Source: Flammula alnicola (taxonomy: Eukaryota > Basidiomycota > Agaricomycetes > Agaricales > Strophariaceae). Taken from it: a DNA stretch of 64,000 bases. Shown here piece by piece: positions 37,912-48,582 of this stretch (the stretch's first letter is position 1; each line of letters opens with the position of its first letter). Made by a program: the position numbers and the translations under genes. The stretch covers positions 62,001 through 126,000 of the forward strand of contig JADNRV010000053.1 in NCBI GenBank assembly GCA_015499995.1, read 5' to 3'. The notes beneath the pieces were generated by a model. It saw only the letters and a program-made list of their open reading frames with translations. It was not told the DNA's origin and searched no databases.

Positions 37912-40900
37912 ATGGCGTACGTCTTCAAACGAGGTCAGTGGCCAATGTCTTTATGTCTATCGCGGAAGCTAACCAACAACCATCTCATGTAGATGGGTAT
38001 GTCTTTTGGGCCTGGCACGCGTTTAAACGCGTCAATAATGCTCAGGAATACTAACTCCTCTCTTGCAGTCGTAAAGAACGCGTCCAGTTTGACAAAGTAT
38101 GTTCTAGACCGTGTCGCCGGACAGATCGCATATTGACATGCCTCTCAATAGATCACAGCGCGAATCCACAAGCTTTCCTACGGTCTCGATGTGAATTATA
38201 TAGACCCTGTTGAGTATGTATTCAAATGCGCTCTCTCGTGTCTATCGCTCATAGACGGAAACGTATAGGGTTACGCAGAAGGTTGTGGCAGGAGTGTACC
38301 AAGGAGTGACGACAGTAGAGCTCGATGTAACTCATTTCGTCAAACCTCTTTCAGACACGTCAATCTCATCTGTACCCTCGTAGAATTTGGCTGCCGAGAC
38401 AGCTGCATATCTGACAACAAAGCATCCCGATTATGCCGTCCTCGCTGCTCGTATTGCTATCTCAAATCTTCACAAAGAGACAAAAAAGAACTTCTCTCAA
38501 GTAATCAAGGATCTTTACGAATATGGTGATGACTTTTACTTCCTGTCGTCCCATCTTTGTCTAATCAAAGCACAGTCAACCCTAAGAATGGCAGGCCGGC
38601 TGGTTTGATCTCTAAGGAGACATACGAGGTCGTACGTGATAACGCTGAGATTCTCGACTCGGCGATCATCTACGACCGCGATTTTCACTACAATTAGTAG
38701 GTCTTTATTCATTTTATCCACATAACAGCAGGCTCATTCTCGTTCTAGCTTTGGATTCAAAACTCTTGAACGTTCCTACTTGCTCCGCCTCGATGGTCGT
38801 GTCGCTGAACGTCCCCAGCACATGATCATGCGTGTCGCTGTGGGTATTCACGGCTCTGACATCGACAGGGTTCTCGAGACCTACAACCTCATGTCGGAAC
38901 GTTACTTCACACACGCCTCTCCAACCCTCTTCAATGCCGGTACCCCTAACCCTCAAATGAGTTCATGCTTTCTTGTTTGCATGAAAGACGATTCCATCGA
39001 GGGCATTTACGACACTCTCAAGAGCTGCGCCATGATTAGCAAGACGGCTGGAGGTATTGGCCTGAACATCCATTGTATCCGTGCCACTGGGTTAGTTGAT
39101 GACCTTGCCTCTTTGTTATGCATGCTCATCGCTATCTTAGATCTTACATCGCTGGTACTAACGGTTACTCCAACGGCATCGTGCCCATGCTTCGAGCATA
39201 TGATGCTACTGCTCGTTACGTCGACCAAGGAGGGAACAAGCGTCCCGGAGCCTTCGCTATCTACATTGAGCCATGGCACGCCGATATCTTCGAGTTCCTT
39301 GACCTCCGCAAAAATCACGGAAAGGAAGAAGCGCGTGCTCGCGATCTTTTCTATGCCCTCTGGATTCCTGATCTCTTGTGAGCATTAATAGCTTTATATT
39401 GCACATAGGGCATGGATCTGATAAACCTTTTAGCATGAAGCGTGTTGAGCAAAACGGCGACTGGTCATTGTTTTGCCCTAACGAGGCTCCGAACATGCAC
39501 GAGGTTCACGGAGCCGAGTTCGAGGAGCTGTATCTGAAGTACGAACAGGAAGGACGTGCACGCAAGACTATTCCTGCCCAAAAGCTGTGGTATGCTATTC
39601 TCGAGGCTCAGATCGAAACCGGAGGACCTTTCATGTGCTACAAGGACTCCGCCAATTGTGAGTTAATTACAGTCTACAAAATCTCTCGGAGTCTAACCTT
39701 GAGCCTTTAAGATAAATCTAATCAGAAGAACCTTGGCACCATCAAGTCTTCCAACCTTTGCACAGAGATCATCGAGTATTCTTCGCCTGATGAGACCGCT
39801 GTCTGCAATCTCGCGTCCCTTGCTCTTCCCACCTTTATCCGCAACGGTCAATACGACTTCCAGAAGCTCCACGATGTGACCAAAGTCGTCGCATACAACT
39901 TGAACAAGGTCATCGATGTCAACTACTACCCCGTCCCCGAAGCTCGCCGCTCCAACATGCGCCATCGCCCTATCGGCGTTGGTGTGCAAGGTCTTGCCGA
40001 CGCCTTCATGGCTCTGCGCATGCCATTCGACTCGCCGGAGGCTAAGGAGCTCAACATCCAGATCTTTGAGACCATCTATCACGCTGCGCTCGAGGCCAGC
40101 GCCGAGCTCGCTGAGCGTGATGGCCCTTACGAGACTTGGATGGGAAGCCCTGCTCAACTCGGTCAGCTTCAGTTCGACTTGTGGGGTGTTACGCCTACCG
40201 ACCTGTGGGATTGGGCTTCGTTGAAGGAGAAGATTGCTCGCACTGGTCTCAGGAACTCGCTGTTGTGCGCTCCTATGCCCACGGCCTCAACGAGTCAGAT
40301 TCTTGGTAACAATGAGTGCTTCGAGCCTTACACAAGGTAAGTCTCCGTTATGCTTATCTTTCAAAACAATGCTAATTCCTACAATAGTAACATCTACACT
40401 CGCCGCGTTCTTGCTGGTGAATTCCAAGTCGTCTGCCCATGGCTTCTCCGCGAGCTCGTCGATCTCGGTCTCTGGGACGACAACATGAAGAACATGATCA
40501 TCGCCCACAACGGGTCCATCCAGAACATCCCTACCATCCCTGACGACGTCAAGGCCATCTACAAGACCGTCTGGGAGATCAGCCAGAAAAAGGTTCTCGA
40601 CCTCGCTGCCGACCGTGGTGCCTTCATCTGCCAGAGCCAGAGCTTGAATGTCCATCTGCAGGCACCCACCCTCGGCCAGCTCACGAGTATGCACTTCTAT
40701 GGCTGGAAGAAGGGTCTCAAGACCGGCATGTACTACCTCCGCACGAGGCCCGCTGCACAGGCTATCCAGTTCACCGTCGACCAGAGCGTAATCAAGGACG
40801 CCAAGAAGCAGAACGCCGCCGCTGCGAGCCGTGTCTCCGCATCGCGACCAATCGTCCGTGCTAATGGTATCCCTACTCTATCTTCTACGCCGTCTCCCTC

Positions 40901-41201
40901 GCGTTCTATCAGCACTCCATCTCCAGCGCCTGTGGTGATCAAGCAGGAGCCTATCTCGCCATCGCCACTAAAATTCGACCCCGCGCCCATGACACCCTCG
41001 TCATCGAGCGGATCCACGTCCGTCGACACGACCGCTATCTCACTGGCCGCTCTGTCGCTCGACGAGAAGACGCTCAAAGCCGCCGAAGCCGATCCAGAGT
41101 TCGCCGCCGCTCTTCTACGAAAGCACGAGCGCGACCTGGAAGAGGCCAAGCTGATGTGCTCTCTGGAGAACAAGGAAGCGTGCGTGATGTGCTCTGGCTA
41201 G
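37912..41201 (+). CDS. RNR1: Ribonucleoside-diphosphate reductase large subunit
   Basis: Makes deoxyribonucleotides from ribonucleoside diphosphates in the cytosol, with a small-subunit partner. Exons 37912-37933, 37993-37996, 38069-38096, 38152-38213, 38269-38326, 38384-38525, 38576-38696, 38749-39090, 39141-39377, 39434-39657, 39712-40336 and 40388-41201 join in frame to 892 residues. An ATP-cone starts at the N-terminus ([16 protein letters not shown]). Class I core motifs include [16 protein letters not shown], the catalytic pair region [25 protein letters not shown] and the radical-transfer tyrosines in GMYYLRTR. The C-terminal redox cysteines are CVMCSG. Between core and tail is a Ser/Pro-rich linker. 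Exon 2 is only 4 nt, yet it is required to give the invariant DGR of the N-terminus. Confidence 0.97.
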
Positions 41202-41857
41202 ACCTTCTTTCTGCCAGCTGTCGTCGTGATAATATTGCTTTCGCTGTATCTTTGTTCTCTCCGTCTTGCGTTGTTAGAATGGACTCTGTTGTAATATGCC
41301 CCCTCCTTCCTTTTTTCCATTGCATGGTTCGGTTGACTTTCTCATTATTGGAACCTCTTGCATTTTTTTGCGTACATATAATCATCACTAAACATTTTTT
41401 TCATGTCTTATGTTCATTTTCTGCTTATGATCTCTGTATGATACCAGATTCAATCCATAAATGTTTCCTCTCATCTCCGCGAATGGACTAGTACTGGTGT
41501 TGACGTGCTGGAGGCCAAGAAAATTGGCTCAATCAGATCTAATAAATGCGAGGTCTATTGCTATGAGTATAATATGGTTACAAACGATGACTTTTTAATG
41601 TTCAACGTTCAACTACGGAGTGGGGATATTATTGCCTACTCACTACTTTGCAAGGTCTGCCATCAGCAATGATCAAGCAATAATTAGGTGTGTACCATCT
41701 GCCTTGCCCACTGTATAAGAGGGAGGGACAAGATGGGATACATAATACATAACTTACATGTGTTCGTGTATAACGATCCGCCTAGCGTGAAGAGCCGAGG
41801 GGATTTGATTAGTATCCGGTCAAAGTCGACATGCACTTGTGTCATACGACAGACAGG
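41202..41857. other. Convergent 3' region
   Basis: Lies between the stop codons of the reductase (plus) and the mitochondrial protein (minus). T-rich stretches after 41,290 suit a reductase 3' UTR. No gene seen. Confidence 0.5.
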
Positions 41858-43151
41858 CTATAGCTCCGGGCGACCGGTAGATACTCTAACGCGGGCTTGC
41901 TCCACAGCGCGATACAGGTCCGCAGCCGCCGTCGACTCTGGCTTGAACCCGTATATCGAGAGGATGGAGGGCACGGCGTCGCGCGTAAGAAGCAAGATAT
42001 GGCTTGGCTCTTTGGGGTTGGGAGCTGATGATGACGACGCGTCACTGGCCGGGTCAATTTCAGGTGCTGATGATGATGATGATGAGTCTGTCGACTCGGA
42101 CGGTGTGGGTGGTGCAGCCAATTGGCGCAGTCTATACACTTCGTCTAGAGGTTCGCTAGGTTCTGGGACAATTATGTTGTGTTCTAAGAGGGATTGCAGG
42201 TATTGGGATGATTTATATGCTGCGGGCGTCCGTGTCAGTGTCCGTACAGATGTCATGGATATGTGACGCCAGTTAGAAGTGCATACCTCTATAATGTGAC
42301 CACGACCGCCAAACGCAGAAGAAAAATGGAAGATTGGGTATGATAGCTGTGCATCACGACCTCAGCGTCGAATATACGGGAAAGCAACGAAGAGACTCAC
42401 GAACGATTATGAAAGGAGCGGTGAGAGGGGAGAGGAGCATCCAGAAGTAGAAGCCCTTTCGATGCCGTGGTATCCGGTGCCCTGTGTATGCACGCAGCTC
42501 TGACAGAGCGGTTGACGGCGACAGCTGAGATGGAGGAAATATCAGTGGGATCTAGTAGTATGAAGAAATTATCGTTGTTAACAAGTGACTAGCATGCTCA
42601 GACGAAGGAAAGTAACACCTTCGGAGGCTCATTCTTCTCGTCCAGCACAAGACTCCGTTTCAGTTGTATGATGGACGGGCCAAGCGACGGGTCGATGCTC
42701 TTGAGAGCCAGCTCTTCAAACTCCATCCGATCCATTAACTTCTCTCCAGCCTGATACACTTTCAACTGAGGGTGCGAAATTCCAGATCAGATTCTCGTGC
42801 TTTATCCTTGGTCAATAGAACGAAACATACCTTCCACCCACCCTTGGTCTTCCCAAACCCGGCCCAAATATCCGCTGCCTTCTGCGTTGTCCAGTCAACG
42901 ACACCCTCTTCCCGGATTTCCGCCAACCAGCCTTTCTTCTCGGCCTGAGATGGTCCAGCTTCCTCTACTTTACCCTCACTTGACGCGGTCGAAGTTGACG
43001 GAGGAGGTGGTTTCTTCGTCTTTGCCGATATTTGGAACTGGTAGTACGTCAAGCGATTCAATTTCGCTCCAGCAGGCGTAACAACTCGTATATTAGGCCG
43101 TGTAAGTGGGACAGCGATAATCCGCATCTTCCGCACAGCTTGCAGCGCCAT
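41858..43151 (-). CDS. Mitochondrial K+/H+ exchange-related protein (Mit_KHE1 family)
   Basis: Inner-membrane mitochondrial protein related to the yeast family that includes Ydl183c/MRX19, linked to K+/H+ exchange. The start ATG at 43151 gives MALQAVRKMRIIAVPLTR, followed by LTYYQFQ; this 'MRII.LP.TR...TYY.FQ' opening is diagnostic. The middle holds KAADIWAGFGKTKGGWK and YQAGEKLMDRMEFEELALKSIDPS, split by an intron after 42,829. A hydrophobic hairpin follows (FYFWMLLSPLTAPFIIVPIIPNLPFFF), with introns between. The C-terminal exon, to the stop at 41858, has a Ser/Asp-rich insert and ends in a helical region. The exon order is clear, though I did not fix every boundary. Confidence 0.85.
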
Positions 43152-44310
43152 TTATCGTCGAGCTCCGGGGTGGTTTAGTGTTGGGAACTTGGAAGGCTCT
43201 CGGAGTCGCTCTGCTACTCCGCTCTGAGAAAAAAGCCTTCCTCCTCAACAAATATTGTATAGCCTCGAAGCGGAAGTCGGTCGACCTTTTCGTCGCGAAG
43301 AAAGAAAGGAAAGCAAAAGATTGTTGTAGGAGATCAACAAAAGGCCAGGAAGACAAGATGAAGGAGTCGGCTCTTGTCGGCACGTCACATGATATTTTTG
43401 AAAAAGTTGAAAAACGACTGGACGGAGCTCGGAAATTTTATGTGTAGCATTTCTTGTATCATAATGTATGGAATAAGTAGGGCTGTCAAATTATAGAAGA
43501 TAACAACATCCGCAGAAGCCAGAATGTTATATGCCGCGGCGCATTGTCCACCATGCGTATACCCGGGCCGTAGATTCCGCACATGTTTGCCAGTCTGAGT
43601 TATGTAATGTGTTCGCGCCTCTGCTCTCGAGTCTCAACTGCTCTCATCGACGAGTCCTAGGCCTAAAACCTTCTCTCCTCGGAGCATCACCTGGCTTCTC
43701 CTCTTTTCAGCTTCTTCTCTGCAGCAAAGACTCCGCCTCTTTCTTCAAGAAAGGGTGCACTCATTTCCGATAAGATCAAACACGCTCGGCCTTTGGGGTT
43801 TGATGAAAGCCGCAGGGAATGTCTTCCGAGTCGTTCGACAGTTCGTTGCTCGAGGACAAATTTTCTTTGAGACTTGATATCGTTTTCCAAGTCCTTGATG
43901 TCCTTTGACGAAGATGATAAAAAGAGCGGAGTATCGGCGAGGAGGAGTTAGACGGATAAGAACAGGATCGGAGAAAGAGACGGGAGAAAACGCACAGGAG
44001 CCGCCAGGGACCAGATTTCCTTTTCGCCAATTTATTTCTCCTGGCCCAACATATCGGTGATGCATGGTTCACGCAAATTGATCCTCCCCAGTGCAATATC
44101 TGCAATTCATGGCCAGCGCAAACTTACTTGAATTCAAGCTCGAAACCTCGCGCGACTCTCTAGGGCACGATGTGCTCATCATCAGGTTCTCGGCACAGCG
44201 CTGGTACTTACTTAGCTGACATAAACTGGAGAAAATAACGCCCCATCGAAATTTCCATTTAGTTCTCTGCGCTTGTTGTCTGCTGGTCACTAAACACCTT
44301 TCGAAGTCTA
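43152..44310. other. Intergenic region with duplicated promoter segment
   Basis: No gene is supported in 43,152-44,230. From about 44,230 a segment similar to 48,500-48,655 begins (see the duplication entry). Open frames on both strands here lack recognisable domains. Confidence 0.4.
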
Positions 44311-44395
44311 TCACTCGAATCTCGTCCAAATAATCACTATGAGTATCTTCTCCGTCCACTGCCCTTTGGGAAGCGCTTCTGCGCTTGCCGGGGAA
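44235..44395 (+). repeat. Duplicated copy of the secreted-protein promoter and signal-peptide start
   Basis: Sequence with GCTGGTCACTAAACA, TTTCGAA, TCTATCACTC and ATG..TATCTTCTCCGTCC closely parallels 48,526-48,655, the leader and signal-peptide codons of the small secreted protein gene. After the ATG at 44,339 the coding frame diverges and no secreted protein follows. Read on the minus strand, this copy provides the last codons and the stop of the microexon gene. Confidence 0.75.
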
Positions 44396-47300
44396 GGATG
44401 CAGTGCCACACGGATAGCGTTGCACTCGTCCTCATCAATAGGGAGGCTCAAAGTGGGCCGCCGTTCGCGGAAGACCTGGAGCATAGTTAGATGGACAGTC
44501 GATATATTCGGAGTATCACTCGCTTGCGCCTTGCATAGTTCTGGCATCCGCATGAGGAACTCTGAAATGTACTATTGACCTCATTGACAATCAATGTGCT
44601 GGGGAATACTACATACCGTGAAACTGGGAGGAATAGAAGTATCTAGAGAGTAGAGTGTGTAAGTCTACAGCGGCATCTAGGTCAGTAGCATGAAAGCTCT
44701 CGCCTTAGGGGAGAATTTCCTCAACTACATAAACATCGTCAGAACGAAACGAGCATGGATTCCCAGAACACTCACATCGACTAGCTTCATCAGCTTTTGC
44801 CGCATTCTGCGCGAGTTCAATTGCGAGTTCAATCTGGAAGAGGTTATGAAAGCATGTAAGGAAATGGAAGTCACATTCCGCTTGAGAACATACCCAGAGG
44901 AGGAAGGAGATAGGCAGTACACATGAGAATTCTCAGCTAGCCTAAAACGAAATACTTACCCACTGCAACGTGCGAGACCATGGTCAGTGAGCATAGAATA
45001 TGACTGGCAATGTTGCGGAGGCACATACTTGCTGGAGGTGTGCAAAAGTAGAGTGATTGCGAGTGTCAGAAGTGGTCAGTGCTCAATCAATAGGTTCACT
45101 TACTTCCTGGAAATGCGCAAGCGAGACGGAATCGTCAGAGGGTCGGCTGGTGCTCAATCAACAAGTTCACGTACAAGCTGTAAATGCGCAAGCAAGGCAG
45201 AATCGTCAGAGGGCTGGTCGGTACTCAATTGACAAGTTCACATACTCGCTGGAAATGTGTAAGCGAGATGGAATCATCAGAGGGCCGGTCGGTGCTCAAT
45301 CAACAAGTTTACATACAACCTGGAAATGGCAAACAAGACAGAACCGTCAGAGGGACGGCCGGTGCTCAATTAACAAGTTCACATACAAGCTGGAAATGTG
45401 CAAGCGAGACAGAATCGTCAGAGAGCGAGTTGGCACTCAATCAACAAATTCACGTACTTGCTGGAAATGCACAAGCGAGACGGAATCGTCAGAGGGGCGG
45501 TAAGTGCACGATCAACAAGTTCACGTACACCCTGGAAATGCAGGAGTGAGACGGAATCATCAGAGCCTGCCAGTTAGTGCACAATCAACAAGTTGACTTA
45601 CTGCCTGGAAATGTACAAGCAAGATGGAATCATCAGAGGGCCGGTTGGTGCTCAATCAACAAGTTCACGCACAAGCTGGAAATGCATAAGCGAGACAGAA
45701 TCGTCAGAGGGTCAGTTGGTGCTCAGTCAACAATTTCACATACCGGCTGGAAATGTGCAAGCAAGGCAGGTCAGAGGACTGGTCGATGCTCAATCAACAA
45801 GTTCACGTACATGCTGGAAATGTGTAGAGAAGACGGAACCGTCAGAGGGCCCGTCGGCGCTCAAATAACAAGTTCACGTACACCCTGGAAATGCGCGAGC
45901 AAGACGGAATCATCAGGGGGTGGGTCAGTGCTCAGACAACCAGTTCACGTACTCGCTGGAAATGTGCGAGCGAGAGGGAATCGTCAGAGGGGCAGTCAAT
46001 GCTCGATCAACAAGTTCACGTACACCCTGGAAATGCGCAAGCAAGGCAGAATAATCAGAGGCGTGGTCGGTGGTCAATCAACAAGTTCACTTACATACTG
46101 GAAATGTGCAGACGAGACGGAATCGTCAGAGGGCCCGTCAGTACTCAGTCGACAAGTTCACGTACTCGCTGGAAATGCACAAGCGAGACGGAATCATCAG
46201 AGGGCCGGTCAGTGCTCGATTAAAAAATTCACGCACAATCTGGAAATGCGCAAGCAAGACGGAATTGTCAGAGGGGGGGTCGGTGCTCGATCAACAAGTT
46301 CACGTACATTCTACAAATGCTCGCAGGCGAGGAAATTGTGAGAATACTGCAAATGCATTTCTACCAAATGCTTGTATTTACCTTTTCGACTGGCACAAGC
46401 TGAATATTGCGGAAGTCCACAATGCTCAGGTCCTTCAAAGGTGGCCTATTCGCACGTATCGATGTATCTGCCCAACGGAAGCGTCGTTCGCAACGCCGAC
46501 TAGAATGCAGCGGTCATTAAATGCAAGGAAAATTGGCAAATCATGCTTACCACTCTAACCATCCGTCGTCCTGCATCACACCAACATATGTTCTGTAACA
46601 TCGTGGACACGTCGTCCTCTGAAGCGCAGCAGACTCCGACGTCAGCTTTACCCTCCTTACCTTCATGCTCATGACAACAACCGCCCCTTTCTTCACCACT
46701 GAATCCCATTCAAATGGATACTTTACGACTGCCTTACCATCCGCACTGGAAATGCTGTATTCGTGCTGCTCAACATAGTCATGACCGATCTTTCCCTTGA
46801 AGTGCTGCATCATAATATCGTGAAGTTTCTGTACCTGAAGCATGAGTGCATAGAAGGGAATGCACAAAAAAGGCGCACATCTGGTGAGTAGCAAAAGTCC
46901 ATTGGCAACGTCATCGGCTTCCCGAATGCATCTACCAGGATCACGGCGTTTTCACGACCATACCCAAGGGATGGAGGTAGTTGCCTCTGTATTGTGAGTA
47001 TCTCTTGCGTTGTTGTCGTAATTGACGCCAAGGCCTCTCTAATGACGTCCGCGTGGTAGGAAGTCGAGGAACTGAGGTAGCATGGCATTAGTGAGGATGA
47101 AGACGTTTAGTGCGAGATCCAACTAACATTGCCAGTCCAGTCAAAAACACTGTAAGATTTTGTTTATGTTGAGAAAGCTTCTGTCTAAACTCCGCAACGT
47201 CGGTGGCTTTAAAAAGACCCCACCCGATTTTGCGCCAAGAGGAGTTCCGTCCGCCACCACTGAGAGCCTTCTGGTACGACTTGATACGATCCCAGAACTT

Positions 47301-47546
47301 CTCCAGCAACTTGAGACACATTGTGGCTTCTTCCTTGATATCCTGCGCCACAGATGCATTGGGGAGAGTTGCACGAATTACGTCGTTCACAAATAGCAAG
47401 GCGTGATGGAAAGAACGCAGTTCGCTGATCAAGCATTGATACTCGTATGAGGCTCCCGTGCTGTCGTTGAGAGCTTTGTAAATTGAGAGAGCAAGGGTGG
47501 CGGCGGCGACGATGTCGCCAAAGGAGCTTGGAACGAAGGGAAGCAT
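44311..47546 (-). CDS. Ubiquitin-like-domain/zinc-ribbon protein with an array of 3-nt microexons
   Basis: Model of 27 exons, 489 residues: 47546-47128, 47071-46879, 46834-46551, 46499-46382, twenty 3-nt exons between 46310 and 44960, 44833-44776, 44703-44617 and 44561-44311. The first part matches a common fungal family: MLPFVPSSFGDIVAAATL helical N-terminus like that of STAND-associated proteins, then TIQRQLPPSLGYGRENAVILVD and a ubiquitin-like segment (VQKLHDIMMQHFKGKIGHDYVEQHEYSI). A zinc ribbon follows, CPRC...CRRC, whose second half needs the 46551-46499 splice. Usual relatives end soon after the ribbon. Here the gene continues into the repeat array and a helical segment (IELAIELAQNAAKADEASR, then LHTLLSRYFYSSQFHEFLMRM). 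Total length is divisible by three. The last about 14 codons lie in antisense duplicated promoter DNA, so the natural C-terminus may be lost. Function unknown. The first four exons are secure; the array and tail need RNA evidence. Confidence 0.7.
44960..46310 (-). repeat. 71-bp tandem repeat array = intron plus 3-nt microexon units
   Basis: Eighteen plus-strand units of mostly 71 bp start at 45079, 45150, 45221, 45292, 45362, 45433, 45504, 45577, 45648, 45719, 45786, 45857, 45928, 45999, 46070, 46141, 46212 and 46283, with degenerate units on either side. On the minus strand each unit has a donor (GTACGTG, GTATGTG, GTAAGTG or GTGCGTG), a CTGAC/CTGAT branch site about 28 nt before the end, and a TTTCCAG-type acceptor. 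Exactly three bases lie between acceptor and next donor. Going down the minus strand they are AAT 46308, ATT 46237, CGA 46166, TAT 46095, GGT 46024, CGA 45953, GGT 45882, CAT 45811, CCG 45744, CTT 45673, GCA 45602, GGT 45529, CAA 45458, CTT 45387, GTT 45317, CGA 45246, CTT 45175, GAA 45104, CAA 45029 and TGG 44960 (lowest coordinate of each). None is a stop. Confidence 0.9.
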
Positions 47547-48582
47547 TTCAGGTAAGGTGGTGGGCGCATTCACATTGACTGAGGGCTTGAGTATCAGATT
47601 CCATTTCGCTTTTCGCTTTTGATGGGTTACATAACATTCAAATTTCAATTGACGGCGAACGGCGGCCAACTTTTGAACTTCCCTATTGTTCTCTCACATC
47701 CCTTGATCAGCATCCAACGAACTCCTGGCTATTTGACGGCAACACTCGACGAAGACATTATGGGCTAGACCAAAAAGACGGCGACTCTGGTATGTGTCTT
47801 CGAGTGTGATCCACTCACTTTCTCGGCCATCCCGACGGCTAGACGCGTTCCCAGCGTCGTCAAGACACGAAAAGTCGGGATAGAGAGACGTATGTACATA
47901 TAACTTAAGTAATACACGATCTCTGACCCCTAATCTCGTCCCCAGTTACTACTAGTACTTGGGACGAGGCGGATTTCAGCCTCCAAGTCTCTCCAAGTTT
48001 GACCTAGCGCCTGCCTTCTCAGTGGGGCTGAATCGCGCTAGGGTTGCGTAAATAACTGAAACGTTGCGATTGTTGTGAGTCTTTGGCGAGTCTACATACG
48101 TAGTCAAAATCTAGCGATATCGATAGGGTTTGATGCCAAGTTTCTTGAGCAACCTTGAATATGGCGCCAATAGCATCCAGAGAGAAGGATTTCATTCGAT
48201 TTTTTTGTGGTAGGGCCCTCGACGTCCGCACGGTCTACTTTTGCAAGTCAAGCCTCCTATTTACCAATATGTATCTGCAGTCGGTTCAAATTCCTCGAGG
48301 CTCGCTAGCTCAAAGCTTCGAACTCGCTAGTTCAAGCCCCGAAACTTGACACAACTCCTCCTCCCTGTGCTCAGCATCAGATTCTAGGCACTGGGGTGAC
48401 AGCGGCGCTGGTTGGCGAGACCAATCAAAAGCCCCGTGGCTGCGCCAAGGAATGTCATAGTTCACCTATAAAAGCAGAGCAAGTTCCATGAAAATCTGCA
48501 GCTGCGCTTCCTCCCTCGCTTGTTTTGTGCTGGTCACTAAACAACTTTCGAAATCTACCACTCAAATCTCCTCCAATCCACT
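47547..48582. promoter_or_regulatory. Divergent intergenic region
   Basis: Separates the microexon gene (minus) from the secreted protein gene (plus). A CCAAT box at 48,421-48,425 and a TATA box (TATAAAA, 48,477-48,483) precede the plus-strand ATG at 48583 by about 160 and 105 bp. No gene is seen in 47,700-48,400. Confidence 0.6.
48477..48483 (+). promoter_or_regulatory. TATA box of the small secreted protein gene
   Basis: TATAAAA, about 105 bp before the ATG, with a CCAAT element 56 bp further upstream. Spacing suits a strong regulated fungal promoter with a roughly 60-80 nt leader. Confidence 0.6.

Noticed and set aside
43400..44105. Possible minus-strand gene between the mitochondrial protein and the microexon gene
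   Set aside because: Frames are short, lack motifs and end without usable splice sites.
45079..46340. CRISPR-like array
   Set aside because: Units are contiguous 71-bp repeats with only a 3-nt variable site; no spacers, and the genome is eukaryotic.
44834..46381. One 1.55-kb intron containing a neutral minisatellite
   Set aside because: Not excluded, but less likely: all twenty units keep donor, branch and acceptor, and the only variable site is the 3-nt exon position. Kept as the main alternative.
45057..46558. Long plus-strand open frames encoding a repetitive Gln/Ser/Arg-rich protein
   Set aside because: The 71-bp period rotates through all three frames and all happen to be open, so the frames come with the repeat. 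Conservation instead follows minus-strand splice signals.
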